Assembly (NCBI GenBank): GCA_964580575.1
Contig: CAZOLJ010000001.1
Coordinates: 57,268 to 121,267 of the forward strand
From: CAVPDE01 sp964580575
GTDB lineage: Bacteria; Desulfobacterota; DSM-4660; Desulfatiglandales; HGW-15
Direction: 5' to 3'
DNA length: 64,000 nucleotides
Shown here in pieces: positions 8,511 through 17,837 of the stretch; the first letter of the stretch is position 1; every line of letters starts with the position of its first letter. Below the pieces are notes generated by a model, which saw only the letters and a program-made list of their open reading frames with translations, had not been told where the DNA came from and ran no database searches. Position numbers and translations under genes: made by a program.

Positions 8511-9866
8511 ATGACGGGCAACAACGTGAATCACTCTCCCCAGACCCTGCGCCAATGCCTTACGGCTCTGTGCCTCTGGCGACCCGGCCGATTGGCCAAA
8601 GGTACGCTGGCAATGACCGCAGGAATGGGGCTTCGCACCTTGGTTCAGTCCCTCGTTTTTCTCATCGTAGCCCGTGTGCTCGGCGTTGCTGACTACGGTG
8701 CGTACGCTGCGGTCTTGGCATTATCGGCCGCATTCGGATGCTTCAGCGGATGGGGCACTCAGGTTTTGATGGTGCGCGACGTTTCGCGCAATCCCGACAG
8801 CTTCGCCGCTGCCTGGGGTCGCACGCTCACTGCCGTTGCCATAAGCTCTCCTGTCCTTTTTGCTCTCTATGTCGTACTTGCTTGGGCCCTCTTGCCTGCC
8901 AGCGTATCCCTCGTCGTGATCGTTTTCATAGGCTTGGCTGATCTGGTCTTCGCACCCGTCAATCTGTCGACAATCACGGCGTACCAGGGCCACGATCGTC
9001 TGGGCAGTGCCGCCCATCATTCGCTCGTACCTGTCCTGCCAAGGCTTGGGGGTGCGCTTGCGTTGTTCCCGCTACAACTGGTTTTATCCGACGACATGCG
9101 CCTGAGCGCCTGGGCCTTTCTGTATGCCGTCGCCGCGTTTGTTTCCGCCGTATACGCGTGGCGGACGGTCTGCAAAGAGCTCGGTCCTGCGGAAAAACCC
9201 GATCGGCTTTACGTTTGGAGATCGCTCCGCGAGGGCCTCGTCTTTGCCTTCGGCGGTGCGGCCATCAAGATCTTCGCCGACATCGACAAGATGATGCTCG
9301 CACGGTTGGCCACCATGGAGGCGGCGGGCGCCTACTCCGCAGGGTATCGAGTGGCCGACTTGACCTCCGTCCCTTTGCTTTCCTTCCTCAGCGCCGCGAT
9401 GCCTCGTTTTTTCCGCGCTGGCGAGGGCGGCCTGCGGGGCACCTTGGCTTACGCCCGTCGAGTTCTCTTCATCCCGTTCACGTACAGCCTCCTGGCCGGA
9501 CTCGGCCTCTTTCTCTGTGCAGGCTTGTTGCCCTCCTTGCTCGGTTCGACCTTTGTCGATGCAGTGCCTGCCCTTCAATGGCTTGCCTGGGTTCCCCTCT
9601 TGTCATTGCCTCGACTCCTTTTACAGTCCCTGTTGATCGGCGGAGACCGGCAGAATTATGCGGTCCACATTCTCGCAGGGGGCGGCATGTTGAATATCGC
9701 CCTCAACCTCTGGCTGATCCCCTTGTGGGGTTGGCGTGGCGCGGCGGCAGCGACCTATGCGGCAGAGATTGCCATGGCCGTGGCCATGGGGGTCATCGCT
9801 TATTGCCCTCAACCGGAGCCCCGTCCGCCCGGATCCGAGAAAGGAACAAGGGATGCCCGTGTCTAA
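8511..9866 (+). CDS. Polysaccharide biosynthesis protein / Wzx-like flippase (MOP superfamily)
   Basis: 451 residues, almost entirely hydrophobic with about 12-14 predicted membrane segments, as expected of Wzx and the polysaccharide biosynthesis protein family. The N-terminal segment TAGMGLRTLVQSLVFLIVAR followed by VLGVADYGAYAA is the classic start of this family. Such proteins flip undecaprenyl-linked oligosaccharides from the cytosol to the periplasm. Its 3' end overlaps the next gene by 14 nt. It marks the polysaccharide here as assembled by a Wzx-type route, though no Wzy polymerase is recognised nearby. Confidence 0.85.
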   Translation: MTGNNVNHSPQTLRQCLTALCLWRPGRLAKGTLAMTAGMGLRTLVQSLVFLIVARVLGVADYGAYAAVLALSAAFGCFSGWGTQVLMVRDVSRNPDSFAAAWGRTLTAVAISSPVLFALYVVLAWALLPASVSLVVIVFIGLADLVFAPVNLSTITAYQGHDRLGSAAHHSLVPVLPRLGGALALFPLQLVLSDDMRLSAWAFLYAVAAFVSAVYAWRTVCKELGPAEKPDRLYVWRSLREGLVFAFGGAAIKIFADIDKMMLARLATMEAAGAYSAGYRVADLTSVPLLSFLSAAMPRFFRAGEGGLRGTLAYARRVLFIPFTYSLLAGLGLFLCAGLLPSLLGSTFVDAVPALQWLAWVPLLSLPRLLLQSLLIGGDRQNYAVHILAGGGMLNIALNLWLIPLWGWRGAAAATYAAEIAMAVAMGVIAYCPQPEPRPPGSEKGTRDARV

Positions 9867-11697
9867 GAGCAATCAGAACGTTTGGTCCTACTACCAAACA
9901 AGAGCGCCGGAGACATTTCGGGGTTCGGCGTTCCGCCTTCATTTTCTGACCCGCTACCTCAAGAGCGGACAACGAGTGCTGAACGTGGGCATCGGTGGAG
10001 GCCTGTTCGAAGGATTTTGCCGGCATCTGGGTGCCCAGGTGTTCTCCCTGGACCCCGACTGGATGAGCCTGCACACCCTAAGGGATAAGAATGGAGTTCA
10101 GTTGACCGCGGGCAAGCTGGAAGATCTCCCCTTCGGGAACGACGCTTTCGACGCCGTGATTGTCTCAGAAGTGCTTGAGCATCTGACGCCGGAGTCAACC
10201 CTCAGGGCTCTAAAGGAAATCAAAAGAGCTCTCGTCCCCGGGGGACAGATCATCGGTACCGTGCCGTGTGAAGAATCCCTGGCCGACGGGGTTGTCATGT
10301 GCCCTGAATGCGGTGAGGTCTTTCACAAAGTGGGGCACCTCCAATCGTTCAGTACCGCGACGATGTCCGCCCTGTTGCGAACGGTCTTTCCCCGGGCGAA
10401 CTGCTTCGAGCACGCGTTCATGGCCAAGGCGACCTCGGGCCCCAGGGAGGCGGCGATTGGTCTCATCCGAAACCGCTTGGTGCTTGCCCGCCTCTTGACA
10501 CGCGAAAAGCACATTGTGTTCCGTGCAATGAAGGAGCCTTCTAACCCCGTCCCTTGCGAAGGATTCCCCAGACCTCGTTCCGGCGCGACCCAACGGCTGG
10601 CGCTCTTCCTCCCCTCGCTCGCCGGAGGGGGCGCAGAAAAAAGGATGCTCAACCTGGCAGCGGAATTCGCTCGAAGGGGACACGCCGTGGACCTACTGCT
10701 TTCCAAGTCCGAGGGGGCCTACTTGGGCAGCGTCCCGCCGCGTGTCCGTGTCATCGACCTCCATGCCTCGCGCCCTTTGACGGCTATCCCGGCGCTTGCC
10801 CGGTACCTGTCTTCCGAAAAGCCGCAGGCCCTGCTGTCCACGATCACCAGCGCGAATCTTGCAGCCGTTTTGGCCTCCCAACTCTCGGCCGTCAAGACCC
10901 GTTGTGTGCTGTGCGAGGCGAGCAACCTGAGTATCGAACTCCGCCAATCCCCAGCGCATAATCGCTTTCTGATGCCGCTTCTCCTAAGGCGTTTTTTCCC
11001 AAAGGCCCATGCCCTTGTCGCGGTATCCCATGGGGTCGCGGACGACCTGGCCCGGGTGACCGGCATCCCCCATCGGTCGATCCGGGTCATTTACAATCCG
11101 GTGGTGTGCGCAGATCTGTTGGTCAAATCGCGAGAGCCGACCGAGCACCCTTGGCTTCAAAACGGCCCTCTTCCGGTGATCGTCGCCATGGGACGGTTGA
11201 CCCGGCAGAAGGACTTTTCAACCTTGCTCCGGGCCTTTGCTTTGGTGCGGGAACGGCTCCCGTCGAGGTTGATCATCCTTGGGGAAGGTGAAGAGCGGCC
11301 GATCCTGCAGAGGTTGTCTCTGAGTCTCTGCATCGATCGCGATGTCGACCTGCCCGGTTTCGTTTTGAACCCCTACCCGTTCCTGTCAAGGGCTTCGCTC
11401 TTCGTTTTGTCGTCCCGATGGGAAGGATTGCCTTGGGTCCTGATCGAAGCGCTCGCCTGCGGCACGAAAGTGGTTGCAACGGACTGTCCCAGCGGTCCGA
11501 GGGAGATTCTCGACAACGGCGCCTATGGACAGCTTTGCCCCGTGGAAGATGTCTCGGCCATGGCCGCAGCGATGACCAGCGCGCTGACGGGTGCGTTTGT
11601 CGCTGCGGATCCGACCCATTGGCTCGAGCAGTTCAGTTTGGAAGCGAACTCTGCGCGTTATTTGGAGATTAGCCTAGGGCGGGAGGCGGACGCCTAG
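9853..11697 (+). CDS. Fusion protein: SAM methyltransferase + GT4 glycosyltransferase
   Basis: 614 residues in one frame. Residues ~30-220 are a class I methyltransferase (VLNVGIGGGLFEGF motif I; DAVIVSEVLEHLTPE; a CPECGEVFH cysteine pair). From about residue 245 (LALFLPSLAGGGAEKRMLNL) a full GT4 GT-B glycosyltransferase follows, with VAVSHGVADDL, VAMGRLTRQKDF and the donor-site motif WEGLPWVLIEALACG (E-x7-E). The ATG at 9853 is used because AAGGA stands upstream and the domain starts after it; an in-frame ATG at 9736 would lie deep in the flippase gene. It probably adds a sugar and methylates sugar or acceptor in the same pathway. Confidence 0.85.
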   Translation: MPVSKSNQNVWSYYQTRAPETFRGSAFRLHFLTRYLKSGQRVLNVGIGGGLFEGFCRHLGAQVFSLDPDWMSLHTLRDKNGVQLTAGKLEDLPFGNDAFDAVIVSEVLEHLTPESTLRALKEIKRALVPGGQIIGTVPCEESLADGVVMCPECGEVFHKVGHLQSFSTATMSALLRTVFPRANCFEHAFMAKATSGPREAAIGLIRNRLVLARLLTREKHIVFRAMKEPSNPVPCEGFPRPRSGATQRLALFLPSLAGGGAEKRMLNLAAEFARRGHAVDLLLSKSEGAYLGSVPPRVRVIDLHASRPLTAIPALARYLSSEKPQALLSTITSANLAAVLASQLSAVKTRCVLCEASNLSIELRQSPAHNRFLMPLLLRRFFPKAHALVAVSHGVADDLARVTGIPHRSIRVIYNPVVCADLLVKSREPTEHPWLQNGPLPVIVAMGRLTRQKDFSTLLRAFALVRERLPSRLIILGEGEERPILQRLSLSLCIDRDVDLPGFVLNPYPFLSRASLFVLSSRWEGLPWVLIEALACGTKVVATDCPSGPREILDNGAYGQLCPVEDVSAMAAAMTSALTGAFVAADPTHWLEQFSLEANSARYLEISLGREADA

Positions 11698-11737
11698 GGC
11701 CGAAGCGCGGTGTCCGGCCACAGGGGGACGAGAAAGC

Positions 11738-12745
11738 ATGCTGACGATTGCAGCTTACGGCATCAGGGCGATTCTGGAAGGCGGACTGTCGTTGCTGCCG
11801 GGAGGCGTTCGACTCTTCCACAAAGGAACCAGAGGGAGCGATTCTGTACGTTATTGTTATTCGGTATGGTTGCGCCATTTGGTCAAGACGCAGCCATTCA
11901 ACGACATGGACGGGAGTTGCCCGGGCACCGTTGTCGAGCTTGGTCCAGGGGACTCCCTTGGCACTGGCCTGGCAGCGCTGCTGTGCGGGGCCGAGCGTTA
12001 CGTCGCCGTAGATGCCGTCGAACACGCCTGCGCGGAGCGCAATCTGAGAATCCTGGAAGCCCTGACGGAGTTGTTCAGCATCGGCGCCTCGATTCCTGAC
12101 CAGCAGGAATTCCCCGAGGTGAAGCCCTTGCTGGACGATTACGCTTTCCCGGCCTTCGTTCCGCGAACGCTTGAGCCAGAAAGGTGTCGCGCCATTGAAG
12201 CGGCCTTCCGCGGCCGTTTAGACGAGAAGTCCCCGGTGACCTATGTGCGACCGAATGAAGCGCGGCAGGCCCTTTCGCCCGGGAGCGTTGACCTCATCTT
12301 CTCGCAGGCGGTCTTGGAGCATGTCGACGACCTGAGGACGCTCTACAGGAATTGCTCTGCATGGCTAAGACCGGGTGGGCTGATGTCGCATCAGATTGAC
12401 TTCAAGTCCCACGGGACGTCGCACGAGTGGAACGGTCACTGGGTCTACCCGGACGCCGTGTGGCGGCTGATCCGCGGAAACAGACCGTACCTGCTCAATC
12501 GGGAACCCTGCAGCACCCACCTTCGCTTGCTCACCGAAAATGGCTTCCAAATTGTCTTGGAAGAGCGCTCACGGGTTCCCTCCCGCCTCCAACGCGGCCA
12601 ACTGGCAACTCGGTTTCGAGAAATGTCTGATCAAGACCTGATCACCGCCGGGGTTTATGTCGTAGGACGGAAGGTCAAACCCCAAACCTGCTTCGTCGAA
12701 AGGAGTCAGAGGGGATCATCATGTGTGGGATTGCCGGGATTTTAG
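11738..12745 (+). CDS. SAM-dependent methyltransferase
   Basis: 335 residues. Motif I appears as VVELGPGDSLGTGLAAL (near residue 65), an acidic VAVDAVEHACA follows, and SVDLIFSQAVLEHVDDL is the motif IV region of class I methyltransferases. A ~90-residue insertion between these elements is larger than in simple family members. The C-terminal ~25 residues overlap the start of asnB by 25 nt, so the two are translated together. The substrate is unknown; context suggests a sugar or lipid-linked intermediate. Confidence 0.75.
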   Translation: MLTIAAYGIRAILEGGLSLLPGGVRLFHKGTRGSDSVRYCYSVWLRHLVKTQPFNDMDGSCPGTVVELGPGDSLGTGLAALLCGAERYVAVDAVEHACAERNLRILEALTELFSIGASIPDQQEFPEVKPLLDDYAFPAFVPRTLEPERCRAIEAAFRGRLDEKSPVTYVRPNEARQALSPGSVDLIFSQAVLEHVDDLRTLYRNCSAWLRPGGLMSHQIDFKSHGTSHEWNGHWVYPDAVWRLIRGNRPYLLNREPCSTHLRLLTENGFQIVLEERSRVPSRLQRGQLATRFREMSDQDLITAGVYVVGRKVKPQTCFVERSQRGSSCVGLPGF

Positions 12746-14649
12746 GCCCTTCAGCGTCTGAAACGGAAATGGCGATCCGCCTCTCCGCCATGGCCGACGC
12801 ATTGAAACACCGCGGACCGGATGCCTCCGGCACATGGTCGGATGCCCCGGCCGGGGTTGGGCTCGCCCACCGGCGGCTTTCTATCCTGGACCTCTCAGCT
12901 ATGGGGAATCAGCCTATGGTCTCGGAAAATGGCCGGCTCGTGATTTCCTACAATGGCGAAGTGTACAATCACCAAGAACTGCGCAAGGAATTGGAAAAGA
13001 CTCGCACCCTCCCCTGGCGCGGCCGCTCCGATACCGAAGTACTGCTGACCGCGATCGAACGCTGGGGTGTGCGGGCCAGTCTCGAACGGATCAACGGGAT
13101 GTTCGCCTTTGCCGTTTGGGACAGACAAGAAAGAAAGCTGAGCCTCGCCCGTGATCGGATGGGGGAAAAACCTCTCTACGTCGGCTGGGTCGGCGACAGC
13201 GTCGTTTTTGCGTCGGAGCTCAAAGCCTTCCGACGTCTGCCCCAATGGAAGCACACCGTCGATAGGCAAGCTCTGGGGTTGCTGCTCCGTTTCGGCTACA
13301 TCCCGGCTCCCCTGTCGATTCACGAAGGCATCTTCAAGCTGCCTGCCGCCAGCTTTGTCGAACTCGAGACAGAGCAAGCCGCTGTGCCGTTGAGCCTCCA
13401 GGAGTTCGCTTCCCGGGTCAACACTTACTGGAGTCTTTCCCGGGTCGCTCTCCAGGGCCTTCTGCAACCGTTCCCCGGCGATGACGAGGAAGCAGCCGCT
13501 GCCCTGCAGAGTCTCCTGGACGATGCGGTACGATTGAGGATGGAAGCCGATGTCCCGGTCGGAGTGCTCCTTTCCGGGGGTTTCGATTCCTCTCTGGTAG
13601 CGGCGCTGATGCAGCGGCAATCCTCCCAGCCGATTCGGACCTTTACGATCGGGTTTCAGGAGGATCGCTTCGACGAGGCAGGATACGCACAGCGGATTGC
13701 CGACCACATCGGTTCGGAACACACGCCTTTTCGCCTATCGCCTGAGCGTGCGATGGATATGATTCCGTCATTGCCTCAAGTCTACGACGAACCCTTTGCT
13801 GACCCTTCTCAGGTCCCGACACTCCTGGCGGCAGCCATCGCCAGGCAACATGTCACGGTCGCCCTGTCGGGTGACGGCGGTGATGAGCTTTTCTTCGGTT
13901 ATGGACGCTATTTCGACGCGCACCGGATTTGGCGCTACATTGGCGGCTGGCGAACGAGCACAAGAAGGAGGATGGCCTCCCTTCTCAACGGCGCGAGCCG
14001 CATGGCAAGGGGGTGGGGGCGTTGGGGTTTTCGCATGAGCAGGCTCCAGCATCGGATCACCTCACAGAGTTTTGACGACTACTACACCAACCTCCTGTCG
14101 TTGTCCCTGACCCCGACGGCTCAACGCTGCTGGCCAAAGGGGCTCGCGGGCACTTCTCCCTTTCCGACCATTCCCTATCAACTGGAAAACGCCGCCAGGC
14201 GTATGATGTTCACCGACCAGTGCCTTTACCTGCCCGAAGACATTCTAACCAAGGTCGACCGAGCCAGTATGGCAGTGGCGCTGGAAATGAGGCCGCCCTT
14301 GCTCGATCACCGTATTGTCGAGTTTTCTTGGCGACTTCCTGAAAGTTTGCGCTTCAATGGCCTTGAAGGCAAAGTGCTGCTCCGGAAACTTCTGCACCGG
14401 CTCCTTCCGCAAGACCTCCTAGACAGGCCTAAGCACGGTTTCGATATCCCGGTTGACGCCTGGCTGCGTCAACCGCTGAGGAGCTGGATGCTCGATCTCT
14501 TGAACCAGGACGGAATAAAGCGGGGAGGGTATCTGGATCCCAAATCGGTGGCGACCCTTGTGGATGAACATTTGTCGGGTTATGGGGACCACGGTTATGC
14601 TCTCTGGCCGGTTTTGATGTTTCAATCCTGGCTCCGTTTCAACGGGTGA
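12721..14649 (+). CDS. asnB: Asparagine synthase (glutamine-hydrolysing) family
   Basis: 642 residues, normal for AsnB. After removal of Met1 the N-terminal Cys of MCGIAGILG is the class II amidotransferase nucleophile; RGPDASGTW, HRRLSILDLS and YNGEVYNH complete the glutaminase site. The C-terminal synthetase domain has the PP-loop VLLSGGFDSSLVAAL (near residue 285) and SGDGGDELFFGYGRY. In polysaccharide clusters such proteins often amidate a uronic acid rather than make asparagine; here it sits between a methyltransferase and a GT4 gene, which favours that role, but the sequence alone cannot decide. Confidence 0.9.
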   Translation: MCGIAGILGPSASETEMAIRLSAMADALKHRGPDASGTWSDAPAGVGLAHRRLSILDLSAMGNQPMVSENGRLVISYNGEVYNHQELRKELEKTRTLPWRGRSDTEVLLTAIERWGVRASLERINGMFAFAVWDRQERKLSLARDRMGEKPLYVGWVGDSVVFASELKAFRRLPQWKHTVDRQALGLLLRFGYIPAPLSIHEGIFKLPAASFVELETEQAAVPLSLQEFASRVNTYWSLSRVALQGLLQPFPGDDEEAAAALQSLLDDAVRLRMEADVPVGVLLSGGFDSSLVAALMQRQSSQPIRTFTIGFQEDRFDEAGYAQRIADHIGSEHTPFRLSPERAMDMIPSLPQVYDEPFADPSQVPTLLAAAIARQHVTVALSGDGGDELFFGYGRYFDAHRIWRYIGGWRTSTRRRMASLLNGASRMARGWGRWGFRMSRLQHRITSQSFDDYYTNLLSLSLTPTAQRCWPKGLAGTSPFPTIPYQLENAARRMMFTDQCLYLPEDILTKVDRASMAVALEMRPPLLDHRIVEFSWRLPESLRFNGLEGKVLLRKLLHRLLPQDLLDRPKHGFDIPVDAWLRQPLRSWMLDLLNQDGIKRGGYLDPKSVATLVDEHLSGYGDHGYALWPVLMFQSWLRFNG

Positions 14650-14656
14650 CCCTTTT

Positions 14657-15793
14657 ATGCGGATTCTGGTTGTGGCCAATCTTCCCCCCTATGTGCTCGG
14701 CGGCGCCGAAAACCAAATCGCACGCCTGGTAGCAGCATGGTCCGATCTTGGCCACTACGTCGAAGTGGCTGGACATCGGATTCCCGATGGGGTTCTGCAT
14801 CTCGGCAACACCGAGATACGCACCCACCATCTTGCGGTCAATGACCGCACGGGACGTATAGGCCGAGCCACAAGCTACTTTCTCTCCCTGGCGTCTCTGC
14901 TGCACAAGATCAAGAAGAATCTTGATGTAATCTATTGCCGCGGCCTGGGCGACGGAACCGTCTCGATCTGCCTCCTGAAAGCGATCGGAGAAATCCACCT
15001 GCCGCTGCTCGCCTGCCCAATCAACGCCAAGGGCGCCGGAGACAGCCATTTTATTCGGTCGATTCCCGGCTGGCGACTCCTCCTGAAAATGATCAATCGA
15101 CACTGTGATGCGATCAACGTCATCGCGCCAGCCATCGGGTCTGACTTGGTTGAGTTGGGGATCCGCGGTCCGAAGATCGCACGCATTCCAAACGGAATCA
15201 CCATCGGCCTTCCAATCCAGAAATCCGCTCCAGCATCGGTCCGTCGCCTCGTGTGGGTCGGACGCTTGACCGCACAAAAGGGGCTCGACGTTTTGCTGGA
15301 AGCGTTAGCCAAGGTGGTAGCTGCCGGCAGGGACTTCAGTCTCGAAATCATCGGTACCGGCCCGGATAGGGCATCGCTGCTCGAACAGTCTCGACGACTG
15401 GGTCTCGAAAGCAAAGTGCGCTTCACCGGGGCCTTGCCCAAAGAAGCGATTCGCGCCGAGCTCGCAGGCATGGATGTGTTTCTTCTGCCGTCCCGTTATG
15501 AGGGAATGTCGAACGCGGCGCTCGAAGCCATGGAGGCCGGGCTGCCGGTCCTCCTGACTCGCTGTGGCGGTATGGACACCTACGTCTCTGAAAGTACCGG
15601 CTGGACCTGCGAACCGGAGAGCGTGGACGCCCTGACTGCAGAATTGCTTCGAATGCTTGATGCGCCAGCCGACAGATTGGTGGCCATGGGGAATCAGGCA
15701 AGGTTGCTGGTGAAGCGGCATTTTCCGATAGAAAACATCGCCCGGCAGAATGCGGATTTGTTGCAAGAGTTGATAGCGGTATCGCGACCTTGA
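14657..15793 (+). CDS. GT4 family glycosyltransferase
   Basis: 378 residues with a GT-B fold. Seen: an N-terminal PPYVLGGAENQIARL acceptor-side loop, RIPNGI, VWVGRLTAQKGLDVLLEAL beginning the donor domain, and LPSRYEGMSNAALEAMEAG with the E-x7-E motif near residue 280. It is a cytosolic or membrane-associated transferase using a nucleotide sugar. It follows asnB by 7 nt and shares the operon. Specific sugar and linkage cannot be told. Confidence 0.85.
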   Translation: MRILVVANLPPYVLGGAENQIARLVAAWSDLGHYVEVAGHRIPDGVLHLGNTEIRTHHLAVNDRTGRIGRATSYFLSLASLLHKIKKNLDVIYCRGLGDGTVSICLLKAIGEIHLPLLACPINAKGAGDSHFIRSIPGWRLLLKMINRHCDAINVIAPAIGSDLVELGIRGPKIARIPNGITIGLPIQKSAPASVRRLVWVGRLTAQKGLDVLLEALAKVVAAGRDFSLEIIGTGPDRASLLEQSRRLGLESKVRFTGALPKEAIRAELAGMDVFLLPSRYEGMSNAALEAMEAGLPVLLTRCGGMDTYVSESTGWTCEPESVDALTAELLRMLDAPADRLVAMGNQARLLVKRHFPIENIARQNADLLQELIAVSRP

Positions 15794-15865
15794 CCCTGCT
15801 TGGGCCGCCTTTTTCCCTTGTAGAGACTGTCGGTTAACTAAATTGGAGACGGGATCGACACGAGC

Positions 15866-16978
15866 ATGAACCATCCCTTGCGCATCTTGGTTTTGACGAA
15901 ACGCCAGTACACAAACCGGGATCTCCTCGATGATCGATTCGGAAGGATCCGTGAACTGCCGCTGCAGCTGGGCTTGAGAGGGCTTCAGGTCGAGGGTTTA
16001 TGCCTCAGCTACCAGAAAAAGAGGGAAGGGCAGACCTTGGATGGTCCGGTCTTGTGGGAGAGCATGAATGCGGGAGCGCTGAAATTGCCCGGACTCCTTC
16101 GGTTCCTCTTCCGCGCCTCTTCGTTGGCCGCCCATGCTGATGTCATCTGGGCCTGCTCAGACTCCTTTTACGGCATCATCGCATACGGGCTGTCTCGGCG
16201 GTTTCGTATTCCCCTGGTCTTCGACCTTTACGACAATTTCGAGTATTTCCTGGTCGGCAGGATTCCCCTCATCAGGCACCTCTACCGCCGGGTCGTGAGG
16301 AGAAGTAGCGCAGTCACCTGTGTCAGCCAACCGCTCGCACGGCTTGTTCAATCCTACGGTAGAAACGGCCCTCTGCATGTTCTTGAGAACGGCGTTCCAA
16401 AGGATCTCTTCAGACCATTGGACAAGGGTCTCTGCAGGAAAGAGCTGAACCTCCCTCAGGATTGTCGAATGGTCGGCACGGCAGGCGCCCTCTTCAGAAA
16501 CCGTGGGATCATGACGCTGTTTAAGGCATTCGAGAGCCTTGAGTCAAAATACCTGGACCTGCACCTGGCGCTTGCCGGCCCGAGGGACGTCGAGATTCCC
16601 TCCCACCCGCGCATCCACGACATAGGGGTCCTGGGCTACGAAGAAATACCCCGTTTCCTCAGCGCACTTGATATCGGTGTCATTTGCAATCGGCCGGACG
16701 CCTTCGGGTCTTATTGCTTTCCGCAAAAGGCCAGGGAGATGATGGCTTGCCGAGTCCCTCTCCTTGCCGCCCGCGTAGGAAGCATGGAGGGATTGCTGGC
16801 GGATCACCCTTCCTGGCTCTTTGAACCGGAAGATGAAAGCGATCTTGCCCGAGCCATTGAAGATCGCCTGAAGGATCGAGCCACGGAATACGGCAGAATA
16901 CCCTCTTGGGCGGACCTTGGAGAGGACCTGGAAGCTCTCCTTCTCAAACTTCGCAATGAGAAGACTTCTTCGCCGTGA
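15866..16978 (+). CDS. GT4-like glycosyltransferase
   Basis: 370 residues, GT-B fold. The N-terminal half is acceptor binding (IPLVFDLYDNFEYFLVG, VTCVSQPLARLV), and the C-terminal half carries VLENGVPKDLF, VGTAGALFRNRGIMTLFKAF and the donor-site region FGSYCFPQKAREMMACRVPL, where the usual first Glu of E-x7-E is replaced. It is the last plus-strand gene of the cluster; its 3' end overlaps the convergent methyltransferase gene by 35 nt. Donor and acceptor are unknown. Confidence 0.75.
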   Translation: MNHPLRILVLTKRQYTNRDLLDDRFGRIRELPLQLGLRGLQVEGLCLSYQKKREGQTLDGPVLWESMNAGALKLPGLLRFLFRASSLAAHADVIWACSDSFYGIIAYGLSRRFRIPLVFDLYDNFEYFLVGRIPLIRHLYRRVVRRSSAVTCVSQPLARLVQSYGRNGPLHVLENGVPKDLFRPLDKGLCRKELNLPQDCRMVGTAGALFRNRGIMTLFKAFESLESKYLDLHLALAGPRDVEIPSHPRIHDIGVLGYEEIPRFLSALDIGVICNRPDAFGSYCFPQKAREMMACRVPLLAARVGSMEGLLADHPSWLFEPEDESDLARAIEDRLKDRATEYGRIPSWADLGEDLEALLLKLRNEKTSSP

Positions 16979-17696
16979 ACACCATTTGATGGCAGTGATA
17001 GGGGTCCACCCTTTCCAAAAAGGGCTGCATGAAGTTCGGGAACGGATACAGCCCAAAGGAGCGGCCCACCACATCGGAGAACCCCGCTGTCCGCAAGTAC
17101 TTCCTTAGGGCTCTGAAGCTGAAAACAACGAGATGCCGGAAAACAGGTGTGTGTGATTCAGGGTCCGGCACCATTTCTTCAGGACTCACCTTGAACAACT
17201 CGCTTTCCCTCACCAGAACCATCGAATCGGGGTGCGGCCCTGTGGAAGGCATCTTTCCCAGCAGCAGTAAAGCGATGGTGAAGTAAGTGCTGATGTTCGG
17301 GGTGATCAGGATGAGGGTTCCCTTGTCTTTGAGAATCCTGTAGCATTCTTTTAGGAAGTGGCATCCATTTAAGAGATGTTCGAGCACCGACAAGGCAAAA
17401 ACGCAGGTAAATTTCCCGCTCTCAAACGGAAGGTCATGGTTGAGGTCACCGTGAAGGATATTCAGACCTTTGAGGCGTGCGTGACTCGCCAACTCCGGGT
17501 TCCATTCAATCCCGTAATATCTGGCTTTCTCCATTCCCACCAGGTCTGAGAGCTTTTCAAACCAGTGTCCGCCCGCTGCTCCGCAGTCCAGGCAATCCCC
17601 CCCGTCTTCAAGGGCCCGCACGATTTCCCCTGAGGCAAAGGCGTAAGCCTCCCTCATGGTTCGCTCGTAGAGATTCTTGAAATAGCGTTCAAGCAT
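16944..17696 (-). CDS. SAM-dependent methyltransferase
   Basis: 250 residues. Motif I is CLDCGAAGGHWFEKL (near residue 38), the acidic loop YGIEWNPELA binds the ribose, and FTCVFALSVLEHL is motif IV with the Leu-Glu-His of UbiE/COQ5-like enzymes. The C-terminal part has hydrophobic helices, as in enzymes acting on membrane-linked intermediates. It is convergent with the upstream GT4 gene (35-nt overlap). Substrate unknown. Confidence 0.75.
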   Translation of the reverse strand: MLERYFKNLYERTMREAYAFASGEIVRALEDGGDCLDCGAAGGHWFEKLSDLVGMEKARYYGIEWNPELASHARLKGLNILHGDLNHDLPFESGKFTCVFALSVLEHLLNGCHFLKECYRILKDKGTLILITPNISTYFTIALLLLGKMPSTGPHPDSMVLVRESELFKVSPEEMVPDPESHTPVFRHLVVFSFRALRKYLRTAGFSDVVGRSFGLYPFPNFMQPFLERVDPYHCHQMVFTAKKSSHCEV

Positions 17697-17837
17697 TAGG
17701 CGGTCTTGATTCTCCCCCTCAGCGCTCCTCCAAGAGTGCGGGCGGTTGGGTCACAGTGTCTGAACCCCGAAGTTCGCGTTCAGGCTGTTTCACCCCAGGA
17801 TTTGAAGGAGGATCGTTCTTCATTGAGGATTCTCCTT

